From contig CM061920.1 in NCBI GenBank assembly GCA_031002005.1, forward strand, positions 49,764,610 through 49,828,609: a stretch of 64,000 nt of DNA, read 5' to 3'. The stretch is from Vandiemenella viatica (taxonomy: Eukaryota > Arthropoda > Insecta > Orthoptera > Morabidae). A model generated the notes under the pieces. That model did not search any database. It saw nothing but the letters and a program-made list of their open reading frames with translations, and was not told the origin of the DNA. A program made the translations under genes and the position numbers. This document shows, in pieces, positions 1 through 10,600 of the stretch (positions are counted from its first letter, which is position 1; each line of letters opens with the position of its first letter).

Positions 1-2674
1 TTAGAGCAAATGAAGTGAGATATTTGTAAAAAAAAAACCTTTTTTTGTGACCTTTGACCTTGAATATCTTGACTAGCGTACACGAGATTCTATGAGACTT
101 TTGAGCAAACTTATAAATTATCAAAACAAAACAAATTTTCAGCTTGTTATCATTCATTCCGAGGTTTAATCGTTATTTGACTGGACTATTTTCAATTTTT
201 TCATGAAATGTATTGGATACAAAAGTGCAGAACATTTCTTCACTATATGTTAGATTAAAAATTGTTTATATCATACATTGTAGTTGTATTTACTGTTAAT
301 ATTACCACTGTTCGTATTCTCCCTGACAGAAGACCCCATTATGTAGACCAAAACGTTAGCATCTTACACTAGGACGCATACATCCTAGAAACTATTGACT
401 CTGGCCGTGGAATCTTTCGACTACAATTACTAAGTGTATTATATTGTTTTGTAAGTTTACATAAATCCTTTCATTGTTTTTGTAAATAGCAGTGTTCATA
501 TTTCAAGACAGTTACAGAAATTGCTTTTTGAAGATCTCAAGTTCAGTGAAAATGTAATATCTGAATGAAACTGACGATGGCTTTCGAATAACCTACAAGT
601 ATAAGAACAGAAGTAGTGTGCGAGAGCTATCGAACTGACGAGGCTAAGGCAATAACTCTGCGTAAGTTCTTCCAAATACCTAACCCGATCATACTATAAT
701 TACACCACCGAGCTACGAAAGAGAGCGAACAGGAAAACTTATCCTCAGTATAGATGGAGAGATTCTACGCCTACCACCAGGGAGGTCGCGAGGAGGCCGC
801 GGTGTCGGCGCCGCAGCAATCGCTTAGCATCCGTCTTAGCGCACCACCGGGCCCGTACACACTCTAGCCAGTACTGCGGCTGCATCTGGTCTGATGTTTG
901 CTCCTCGCGCTAACGAGCCCATTTAAACGGAGTTCTATTACTGCAAACAACGTCGCTGCTCTGCAGGTTCGCGTCACTATCCCTGACTACCTGTACAGTT
1001 TGGCCAGTACCTACAGCACATAGTGCAAGTCGGCGACAGAGGACACTGCTTCGTAGTTAACACACGTGTCCACTCTTTGAGAACAAGAAATTTTACAGAC
1101 TCTCGGCACCGTTTAGTACCATGCAGCAGGGCCGCATCACGTCCCGGAGATATCTGGATCCCACCTTGGTCCTAGTAATAATAACCATGCCACTCAATGC
1201 CACTGCTCTGTAGGGTTCCACCAGGTACCACCGCTGGCCCGGAGAAACGACACAGTGTGCACATCAATTAGATCTGTAAAAGTAACTAGAAATTCTGTAC
1301 CCATGTGTATTCGTTACTAAACTGATCAGTACCCCAGTACCAGAACACTAGCATGAAGCATCGCTTCGAGTCGCGTCGCATACGGGACGACTTCGTTCGT
1401 ACTTGGTAATGTTTAAGTAAATTTAGCAAAATAAGATCAGGCAAGTTGTTCGTTTGGATAAAATTTAAAGTAATTAGCATATGCATCTTACGGAAAACCT
1501 CTGAATGTACACTTGATTTATTGTAATGAATATTATATATTAAAGAATAATCTAATTTCTAAACAAACACCTGTTCAAAAAAAAAAAAAAGACCTGTCTT
1601 TTCACCTGATTGTGACATATCTAGTGACGATAGCTAATGACGGTCATTTTTTGAAGTAGCCTATTCAAACCCTGCATACAAGCTTGGGCATCCCGGAATC
1701 ACTAACCTCGTTTCAGGCCATCTCCCACAGAGAGATCGGCCCTCTGGGTGATCGAGAAAACTAACACACTGAAGTCATGAACTCAAAAAAACTGATACAT
1801 TCAGCATAAATGTTTATATCCGCCATGTGTGCTCCCAGCTTTCGATGAAATAACGGTATGACTGTGTTAAGTCTGCTCAGGAGAAAAGTCAAAACGTCAT
1901 TATTTGTTGACATCCCATTCAGGCGAAACAGTATTTAGCTGGTATGACTTTGTTACACTGGTGGAAGCATTTGACGTATTTTCTTTTCACACATAATTAG
2001 TTGCTTTATCCTAAATAGCGCGGTCCTTCTTCTATGATAGTGGCGTCTTTCACTAACTTAAGCAATCTCTTCCCGTTTAGAAAATTAGATGAAGAGCCTG
2101 TAAAAATTTTACTTCTACTTCCGTTTGGGTACTATTAACGTACATGTAGACGAGCCCTAAAACCAAATTACATCAACAATCTATTTGTTAGTGAGGATCT
2201 GCGATAAATCATTCACTGCCAAACCTTTACATTGGTCGGTTGAGAGGAAGAATTGCCTACAAACTGAATTCTGATTCAGAGCTCTGACACTGTCTTTCAT
2301 CTTACCAGGTGCTATGATTAACAGACGCAACAGAAGAGGTTCCTGTGGCATGCTGGCGCTAAATGATAAGTGGCTCGCAAACAACAGGGCAGGCAGCAGT
2401 GTAGTCGTAGGCACTTCCATGTTTCAGCTACCCGTTATCGCTGGGTCTCTTTTGTATTCTAGAAGCGAACGCCGAAGATAGTTGCAATCTCTGGTGTGAA
2501 AACAGCGCGTGCTCGTCAAATAAACAATGGTTTACGTCTCTATGTCCATGTAGGGCTGTTAGGTAACTGGTGTTTAAAATATGTGCAGCAGAGTTCAAAG
2601 AGCTGGGGACTTGACATGTGCAAACAGTCCGGGATCATGTTCCGCCACCAAACTAGTCATTATTATAATTACTA
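1..2674. other. No gene recognised; GC-richer patch and old repeat debris
   Basis: No exon or transposon protein could be recognised on either strand. About 760-1260 is clearly GC-richer than its surroundings and could be an LTR or another regulatory fragment, but no terminal repeats were found. Around 330-360 a short segment (CCCCATTATG ... CCAAAACGTTAG) looks like the end of a Penelope-like terminal repeat, though this is weak. The DNAJC28-like gene on the minus strand must continue to lower coordinates, so this stretch may be its intron or downstream flank. Confidence 0.4.
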
Positions 2675-3037
2675 CTAGCTGGTGCCCACGATTTCATTCG
2701 TGTTTGTAAAGAATTTTGATTGATAACTACCGAATTGCAACCACCGTAGTGCACGATGGGAGACTCGAGGCTAATACCACACAAAACACCATTGATCTGA
2801 GCAGGTTGTTTATGGCTGCGAAGTAAAATTTGGGGTCACAAATGTCTTTGGTCGAAATATGAAAATGCCATCCGTCGATCATTTTCAACCACCATATCTT
2901 TCACATCACCATAGCTAGCGACATGTAACTACCATGGTGCACGTTGGGAGACTTGAGGCTACTACCTCATACAAACACCAGTGGTCTGCGCTAGGTAGTG
3001 GAGCCAGAGTGAAATATAGGGACACACACGTCTATTT
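2675..3037 (-). mobile_element. Non-autonomous Helitron, family A, minus-strand copy
   Basis: On the minus strand this fragment ends in CACCAGCTAG followed by T (plus coordinates 2678-2675). Just before that is a small hairpin, CACGA...TCGTG, the classic Helitron 3' end. The body carries the family-A internal unit (a GTGTGTGGTAGTAGC-like stretch, then TGGGAGATATGGTGGTTGAAA-like text) seen at 19.3, 28.9, 33.8 and 45.4 kb. The 5' end is degraded near 3037, next to the 5' end of another Helitron at 3044. It encodes no protein. Confidence 0.8.
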
Positions 3038-3043
3038 TTCATA

Positions 3044-3512
3044 TCTTATATATATAAAATGAATGTTTGTTTGTTTGTATGTTAGTCTTCTATGCGTTCC
3101 TATACCATTCGTCCGATTACGATGAAACTTTCGTGAGTTATTTTGTGCACGCATGCGAAGGTTTCTGACAAAAAAATTCCAAGAAATCAACCCCTCTCTC
3201 CCTATACAACCATTAATTTTGTACGAACTCACAATTTCTGTCCGATTTCGATAGAACTTTGTACACGTGTACTTTAAAATAAACAAAAAATTACTTTCAA
3301 TATTTGGTTTTCAGACACCCAATCCCTCTCCCCCTTTCCACCCCCATAATTTTGCCAATGTTTTTTATACACACCCACAATTTTTATCCGATATCGACGG
3401 AACTTTTCATACGTCTACTTTAAAACAAACAGATATACTGTGTACATTTGATTTGCGAAAACCCAACCCCTCTCTACCTTAATTTTTGTAAACGTTCTTT
3501 ATACATACCCAC
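3044..3512 (+). mobile_element. Helitron family C, 5' end with internal tandem units (truncated)
   Basis: The 5' terminus reads A|TCTTATATATATAAAATG followed by repeated GTTTG, a widespread insect Helitron start. Next comes a line typical of such elements (CGTCCGATTACGATGAAACTT). Units of about 130-140 bp follow, each with an AACCCCTCTCCCC-like tract, a TTATCCGAT...GAACTTT stretch and ACTTTAAAACAAA. They match the array at 15.8-18.2 kb. No CTAG 3' end is present; the element runs into a minus-strand LINE tail near 3512. Confidence 0.75.
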
Positions 3513-4160
3513 AGTTTTTATTATTATTGTTATTATTATTACTCAGCGATTCACTAAAAGTGTATGGCAGAGGGTGCATGCAACCTATCTGAAAGTGTAA
3601 TAGTTTGGAAGGGATATACGGGATATGGCAGGAGGCCCCCATGGACTATTTTTAGGAACTCTCCCAGCATTCGCCTGGAGTGATCTGGGAAAACCGTGGA
3701 AAACCCAGATCAGGATGGCCGAAGTGATTTATCGAGAACTACTCCTGACGGATTTTAAGTTTACTCGTCCGGTAAATCCTTCCATTTCCATTCCCTAATC
3801 GCTCGTGGAAAAAAATAGTACATAAATGAATCGGTTCTGGCCCTAATTTCTCTTATCTTATTTCGCGGTCATTCCTATATATGAATGTTGCTGGTTTGAT
3901 GTCATTCCGAAATAAGTCAGTCGTGAATTTTTCCATTAGCTTCTGTCGAGAGCAACGCCTTCAGTGTTCCAGGTCTACCCAACCTAACTCCTTCATCATC
4001 GCACTTTCTCTGTCCCTCCAGCTATATATACCTGTCATGAATCGGGCGGCTCTTCTTTGGACCTTCTACAATGCCTCCATTAACCGCTTTTGATGGGGAC
4101 CTCATACAGAACGACAATATACCAAGTGAGGACGCACTAGTGACTTGTATGCAATCGATT
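3513..4160 (-). mobile_element. CR1/Jockey-like LINE 3' fragment, minus strand, with SINE-like inset
   Basis: Read on the minus strand, 4160-3870 encodes the end of a non-LTR reverse transcriptase: a broken frame with AYKSLVRPHLVYC, then QRRAARFMTG and KELGWVDLE, the usual thumb and connection motifs of CR1/Jockey-type LINEs. The 3' tail reads GCACCCTCTGCCATACAC and ends in a (TAA)n microsatellite at 3515-3545; the same tail family appears on the plus strand near 55620. Between 3630 and 3760 lies sequence resembling the SINE body seen at 6.2, 38.5 and 41.4 kb. Several stops and frameshifts make it inactive. It runs toward the first assembly gap. Confidence 0.7.
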
Positions 4161-4246
4161 TAACTTCCGGTGTGCATTGTTTTTAATTACGATTTCTTCA
4201 CCGTGGCATGTAATCGCCTTGCCTCATAAGCAAACGTTTCACTTCC

Positions 4247-5246
4247 NNNNNNNNNNNNNNNNNNNNNNNNNNNNNNNNNNNNNNNNNNNNNNNNNNNNNN
4301 NNNNNNNNNNNNNNNNNNNNNNNNNNNNNNNNNNNNNNNNNNNNNNNNNNNNNNNNNNNNNNNNNNNNNNNNNNNNNNNNNNNNNNNNNNNNNNNNNNNN
4401 NNNNNNNNNNNNNNNNNNNNNNNNNNNNNNNNNNNNNNNNNNNNNNNNNNNNNNNNNNNNNNNNNNNNNNNNNNNNNNNNNNNNNNNNNNNNNNNNNNNN
4501 NNNNNNNNNNNNNNNNNNNNNNNNNNNNNNNNNNNNNNNNNNNNNNNNNNNNNNNNNNNNNNNNNNNNNNNNNNNNNNNNNNNNNNNNNNNNNNNNNNNN
4601 NNNNNNNNNNNNNNNNNNNNNNNNNNNNNNNNNNNNNNNNNNNNNNNNNNNNNNNNNNNNNNNNNNNNNNNNNNNNNNNNNNNNNNNNNNNNNNNNNNNN
4701 NNNNNNNNNNNNNNNNNNNNNNNNNNNNNNNNNNNNNNNNNNNNNNNNNNNNNNNNNNNNNNNNNNNNNNNNNNNNNNNNNNNNNNNNNNNNNNNNNNNN
4801 NNNNNNNNNNNNNNNNNNNNNNNNNNNNNNNNNNNNNNNNNNNNNNNNNNNNNNNNNNNNNNNNNNNNNNNNNNNNNNNNNNNNNNNNNNNNNNNNNNNN
4901 NNNNNNNNNNNNNNNNNNNNNNNNNNNNNNNNNNNNNNNNNNNNNNNNNNNNNNNNNNNNNNNNNNNNNNNNNNNNNNNNNNNNNNNNNNNNNNNNNNNN
5001 NNNNNNNNNNNNNNNNNNNNNNNNNNNNNNNNNNNNNNNNNNNNNNNNNNNNNNNNNNNNNNNNNNNNNNNNNNNNNNNNNNNNNNNNNNNNNNNNNNNN
5101 NNNNNNNNNNNNNNNNNNNNNNNNNNNNNNNNNNNNNNNNNNNNNNNNNNNNNNNNNNNNNNNNNNNNNNNNNNNNNNNNNNNNNNNNNNNNNNNNNNNN
5201 NNNNNNNNNNNNNNNNNNNNNNNNNNNNNNNNNNNNNNNNNNNNNN
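4247..5246. other. Assembly gap (1,000 N)
   Basis: An exact run of 1,000 undetermined bases, a conventional placeholder length, so the true distance is unknown. Open frames drawn across it have no meaning. The gap could hide downstream exons of the minus-strand DNAJC28-like gene or the 5' part of the transposase relic that follows. Confidence 0.99.
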
Positions 5247-6193
5247 AATTCCAGAGGAAAAAATTATTTTAGTTCGTGAACACATTTCAAAGTTAACTGT
5301 GTATTAGTCACACTACACAAGAGCACACAACCCAAATAGGAAATACTTGTATGAAGAGCTAAATATTTGATTGCTGTGCAATTTGTATAAAGATTATGTT
5401 CAAGGTGAAGGAAGAGAGCATGTTGCCGAACATATTTATCACAAAACATTCAACAATGAATTCAACTTGCACTTCCATGCCCCCTCACAAGGATACATGT
5501 GTGAAATGTGATATTTTTGCTAATAAACTTAAGAATTTACAAATGAGGAGGAAAGAAGCCTTGAACATGATCATGAACTCCATTTTCGCCAGGCAGAAAA
5601 AGCTCATGATGCCATGAACAAGGACACTCAAAAGTTTATTAATAATAGCTCTTACAATACATTTTCATATGATTTGTGAAAGTCTCTTCCTTTTCCTAAA
5701 CTATCATGTCAAGTGGCCTATTATAACTGCAATCTAAATGTTTATAATTTAGGATACCATGAGCTTTCCTCAAAATTAGTATTTATGTACTGTTGGGATG
5801 AAATAAATGGATCATGAGGTTCCCAAGAAATTAGTGCATTCTTGGTTAAGCATATAGAAAACAGGGCTTCAGCTGTGAAAAATGTTATGTATAGTGATAC
5901 CTGCGCTTGGCAAAATAGAAACTGGAATGTTGCCATGGTGGTGATGAAACTTGTTCTGATTGAAGATAATAAATTGATGTTAATGACCAGAAGTTTATGA
6001 GAAGTGGCCATTATTATATGCCCAACGACTGTGATTTCGCCTCAACAGAAAACTACAGCAGGACTCAGCCGATATATTGTCCCAATGATTGGTATACTGT
6101 CATTGTAAAATCTAGGAAGAAAGAACCTTTTCATGTAGGTAACTGTCATGATGAACTTTTGTCCGTAGGAAATGGTGCAAATTACTGCCAGTA
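5247..6193 (+). pseudogene. Degraded transposase-like ORF (DUF7869-like family)
   Basis: Spread over all three plus frames is a recognisable relic of a large transposase-like protein found in many insect genomes. Visible in order: a Cys-rich stretch with HKDTCVKCDIFANKL (about 5490-5530); LPFPKLSCQVAYYNCNLNVY (5690-5745); FMYCWDEI...GSQEISAFL (about 5785-5845); VMYSDTCAWQNRN (about 5885-5920); and GHYYMPNDCDFASTENYSR (6005-6060) followed by KSRKKEPF. The order and spacing fit the known family, which I recall as carrying DUF7869 and treat as a tentative name. At least six frameshifts or stops make it non-functional. The N-terminus is missing into the gap. Confidence in transposon origin is higher than in the family name. 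Confidence 0.6.
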
Positions 6194-6236
6194 GGAAAAA
6201 AAACACCTGTTATTTCAGGGTTTTTTTTAACTGCTT

Positions 6237-6395
6237 AATGTCTCTTAACAGCGAGGTCTTTTAGAGACGGGAAAGGATGAGGGGCAAGGAATTGGAAGGA
6301 ATTCGGCCATGGCCTCTTGAATGAAGCATCCCAGCATTTGCCTCGAGTGATTTGGGAAACCACGGAAAACCCAAATCTGGATTTCGGGATGAAAT
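6237..6395 (-). mobile_element. tRNA-derived SINE body, minus strand, head missing
   Basis: The segment starting with the TCTCTTAACAGCGAGGTCTT-like tail and running through GGCCATGGCC, GCATTTGCC and GTGATTTGGGAAACCA is the reverse complement of the SINE body at 38425-38655 and matches the complete copy at 41270-41501. The tRNA-like promoter part (A and B boxes) is absent, so this copy is truncated. Confidence 0.75.
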
Positions 6396-6712
6396 TAGTG
6401 AAGAACACACTCCTTGAGCATTAATATCCAAGAAAATGTGTATGCGAAACCGACAAAACAGATAGGACAAAAATAATAAAATGCAAATTGTCGGGTTACA
6501 TGCGATATTAGCGGCCATCATTACAGTGAGTGTGCTCTTCTGCATGCAGTACAAATACAAATGTTGATTTTCAAGGCTATAATAGCAGAAGTTGTGGAAT
6601 TAACAGTTTTTTCTACTGATTGTACTTTGCACAGTAAACAACATGATATTTAAAGATGTTACATAAGTGATAACATTGAAGAGACAGGAAATATTAACAT
6701 TTTCTACTATAC

Positions 6713-7062
6713 CCGCTGAAATTTTTGAACATCAGCTTCAGGAGAGCCACTATCTGGATGGTATTTCTTGACGAGTTTTAAAAAGGATGTTCGCACTTCT
6801 TCTTGATCTGCATTATCTCCCAGTTCAAGAGCTTGATAATGTATCTGCAGTTTAAAAAAAAATATTAAAAATAGGGTCAGTAGCACAGATTCAATATCAT
6901 ACCAATCAAGTTTAATACCGATATTACCAAGTAGTCACTCTTCGTTTTAGTAGAGTAATAATTTCTATCATCAAGCAAGGAATAAATTGTTCCGCCAGTA
7001 AGAAACTTGGCCCGACAGTACTGCATACACATACTAGCGCAGCATAACAAATTTGTAGACAT
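6713..7062 (-). CDS. DNAJC28: DnaJ homolog subfamily C member 28-like, 5' half (2 coding exons)
   Basis: A host gene on the minus strand. The first coding exon (7062-6928, 45 codons) starts with ATG and gives a Cys/Arg-containing leader ending in NYYSTKTKSDYL, as expected for a mitochondrial presequence. A GTAATA donor follows at 6927. The next exon (6844-6713, 44 codons, phase 0 to phase 0, acceptor CTGCAG) encodes a J-domain: YQALELGDNADQEEVR, then FLKLVKKYHPDSG with the HPD motif that stimulates Hsp70 ATPase. The HPDSG variant and the short leader match DNAJC28 (mitochondrial, with a DUF1992 region) better than other J proteins. A GTATAG donor follows at 6712. Later exons were not found and may lie in the 4.2-5.2 kb gap or outside the window. 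The intron is 83 bp. The gene is divergent from SEC62. Confidence 0.72.
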
Positions 7063-7070
7063 TATTCTAT

Positions 7071-7670
7071 CTGCAACACAAAGACAAATATTAGCTGCAA
7101 CAGGTACACTGTTCTGTAAGGTCAGCGTGTTACAGTCATCTGTGTTTTCTAACTAGTTAGTTTGACAGACTACTCAACAATACCCATCACTGCATATTCT
7201 GATAAACATTCTTTGTTTTCAGATGATTCGCTTCTACTTTACGAAAAATAATACTTGTAATAGAGTCATTCTCTTATTTTCCACTCATATTGGTGCTTAG
7301 GTATTACCAACTCACAATTTATATTTTTATTATTAAAAATTGCGTCGTCTGCTGCGACGAAAAATATGACTGAATATCTCAGAAAGAGAAACCGGCATTT
7401 TGTAGTTATTTTTCTAATGATAGAATGTAATTTAAAGAAAACAGTATTATATTAACTTTACAATTAATAAAATGTAATAACTAAAAAACCACCACAAGAA
7501 TTCAAACGGAGTACATCATATCATAAATCTTTTCTTTTAAGAAATTCAAAAACTTACCTTTTGGATATTAATGTCACTGTTCTTATTATTGAAACGTAGA
7601 TTGTTCGTGATGCTGACAGTTTTATATCCCCAATGTACTACAATAGAGTCTCTGGTAGTAGTTGTCAAAA
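7071..7670. promoter_or_regulatory. Probable bidirectional promoter between DNAJC28-like gene and SEC62
   Basis: The two host genes point away from each other with ATG codons at 7062 (minus) and 7671 (plus). If the predicted DNAJC28-like non-coding exon is right, both start sites fall within roughly 7560-7670. No TATA box is placed convincingly for either gene. The SEC62 start context (TCAAAAATGG) has A at -3 and G at +4. Confidence 0.5.
7558..7640 (-). other. Predicted 5' UTR exon of the DNAJC28-like gene
   Basis: On the minus strand a strong donor (AAAAG|GTAAGT) ends an exon at 7558. A good acceptor (TTTGTCTTTGTGTTGCAG) at 7072-7071 opens the exon that carries the ATG at 7062. The implied intron is 7557-7071. 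The upstream edge (about 7640) is a guess, because no transcription start can be read from sequence. Confidence 0.5.
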
Positions 7671-10600
7671 ATGGCTGATAAGAGGAAGGGGAAGAAACGA
7701 AGGGAGGTAAATAATGACGTTTTACTATCTTCAGTTATTGATACAGTCTAGAAAAGCCTCAAATTTAGTCTCGAAAAATTAGTTTCAACTTTTATCTTTA
7801 AGTTTTTCGTAAATTTACTTCCTATTATACATGCTACGTTGAGTTGAATGACGCGGGTATACGGGGAATGGTTAGCCCGTTAGTTTTTTTTCGGAATTGC
7901 CGCCGATAGATGAAACAAAATTGTGTTCCTTTTTTTCCTTCTTTTCTTTACCGTTTCTTTAGTATTTTGAAACCATTTGCCTTATGTGTGTAGAACTTGG
8001 AAAACCGTTCGTAATTGACAATTTTCCTGGTGTTTTAATGTTCGGTGAAATCATTTATAACGGTAGAGGTCTCGTGGACACGTTGCTATATTTCCTGACA
8101 ACATCTGGAATGAAATTTTCGTTTGTGTATATTATTGAGCGTAGGCCCTATAACATTTGAAACTGTTGCTTATGAAGATTTTATGTTTCACAATTTCCAG
8201 TTTCTATAGATGTTTCTTACAATTTGATATCATACGCATCTTTGGAAACATAAAGCCTTAATTATTTGGACGGCGTATTTTTTTTTTTCTTTCTAATTTA
8301 GTTTTAACAGAAATATTTTTATATTATGGACATTCATCTTACTTTCGACATGAGGAAATAATGTGTGCTATTTGCTTTGTATTTGATATTTTGTGTAAGG
8401 TATAATATGGAAAATGTTATGTTCAGCATGGTAAAATAATATGGTTATCTTGTGTTTAATATTGAGAGTAAGGCAAAATGGGTACATTTTTAACTCTCAC
8501 AAGTTTTATCTTCTCCAGATCTTATGAGTTTGGTGGACACTAATCAGTGCACAAGTTAGTAACATAAGGCTAACTGATATTACTTTTTTAAAACATTATG
8601 GCTGCTGAACTGTCAGTTAAACAACTTCGGATTTCCTCGCAGATAGCAGAATTCTCTCACTTGCAATAGCAACTGGAGGAAATTGTGTAGTTAGTTTTCC
8701 TAATTTGTGAGGACATGTCTAGATTTAACAGTATTACAGATCATGATACCGCTAGAACTAGTTTTCACCATGCTAACCTAAGACATCATAACACATGACA
8801 TTATCACCGTGTGCACAGCTACAAATGTCGCTTGTGGAATCTGCATTGGTTCCTTGGGATTCTCTGGTTGGGGACAAACAAACTTCACTAAACCAAATAT
8901 ATTTTAATGCTACTTCATAGTGAATTGTATCATTATATCCAATTAATCCCATCCCTTCTATTACATAAGCTGATACCAAAATAACTGGAGATGACTGTGA
9001 ACAACTGCAAGAGTGACATGGACAGAATACCTGATTTAGTAGGTCAACATGGAATGAAGATAAATGCCAAGAAGAGTCAGGTTATTAAGTACACAGATAA
9101 AAAATTGATGGCTGATTATTGTTGATAGTTGCGTGTTGAGGATTTGAACTGAAAATATTGTCATAACATGTGACAATAAACTAAAATGGGAAGTAAACAT
9201 TGGGCAGGTGGTAAGAAAAGGTTACAGAATCCTTCATTTACTGGAGAGGGTGATCTGAGGATGTACCATAGAAGTAAAAGAATTGGGTTTCAGAACTTTG
9301 ATCAGCCCATTGCTTGAATATGGAGGTGTGGTTTGAGATCCACATTTTGGGTGTCAAATATAGGAGTTGCAAGGTGTGCAAAGAAGAGCAGCTAGATTTG
9401 TTTGAGGAAATTACTAGTAATTAATTAATAGAAAGGAACTGGATTGGGAGTAATTGAAAGATGGTGAAGAGAGTGCTGGGAGGGTATGACACATATTTTG
9501 GTAATAGGACATTGATCAGAGAGTTGGTAGTAGTGCATGAACAGGGAAAGATGACCACGGGCACAAGTTGGCACTCTATTTCTTACATAAGAGATTGGAA
9601 TAAATTACTGTGGGAGGTGATTAATAATTTATCAAAACACGGGAGGCATTTGTAAATTGGGAAAATAGATGGTGTGGGGAAATTCCAACCCATAGTATAT
9701 AAAATAATAAAAATAAGAAAGCGGTAAATAGAAAAGTGTGGAAATTACTATCATAATATGAGCTTCATAGCAATTAAATTTAATATAGTTCAACTTTCAC
9801 TATTGTAAATTGCACAAAATTATTCAGTTTACGGCCTCATAAATTATAGTTACTACTGACTACAGTAGTTTGAATATGCCACCAATACCAGCCTGTGCAT
9901 ATCCCATACCTGCTTTTGTCTTAGAACTGTATGTATAAATGTGACATACATTCTGTTCCAAGTCAATCTAGTTTAGTAACAAGGCTCTATTCCATTCCGA
10001 ATTTTCGTAGAATGGCATGTTCAACATGGTTTTTGGTCTCATAATTCTTGTTTCATAGCTAACTTTGAAGCATGGAAGTTTTATCCCAGTATAAACCATT
10101 TTACAGTATATCTTTAGTTCAGAATATGCCACAATTAATGGCGGTATGTTTCCATTCCCAGTAGTGAAGTGATCAACCATTTTTAATGTCGATATAGCCT
10201 TCATTAAATTGTTGCTAGGCAGTTATAATTGTCATAACAAAAACGTGGTGCATACATATTGCTGACATACTTCCATTGGTAGTTCCAGTGCTCACACATA
10301 GAGGGCATTTGGGGGCATTGTTTGGAATCTATGATTAGTCCTGGATATTTTAGTTTTTCTATGTAGTTTACTGTATGGCCATAAATCAATTGAGTTTATG
10401 TTTCGTAATCTTTGCTGTGAATAAATAACAAGCTTTTGATTTTTCCGGGGCAATCGTCATTCCATTTTTCATTATCCATTTCTCTTACATTACTGGCATT
10501 GTCAGTGACCATGCCAGTAACATTATGCTCTAAAACCCATTCGGATATTACATATTTTGATATATATATTTTCAGCTGTGTGTTGGATTTAAGATTGAAT

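Noticed and set aside
4177..5307. Long open frame of 376 codons on the plus strand (and a minus counterpart)
   Set aside because: It is made almost entirely of undetermined bases in the assembly gap.
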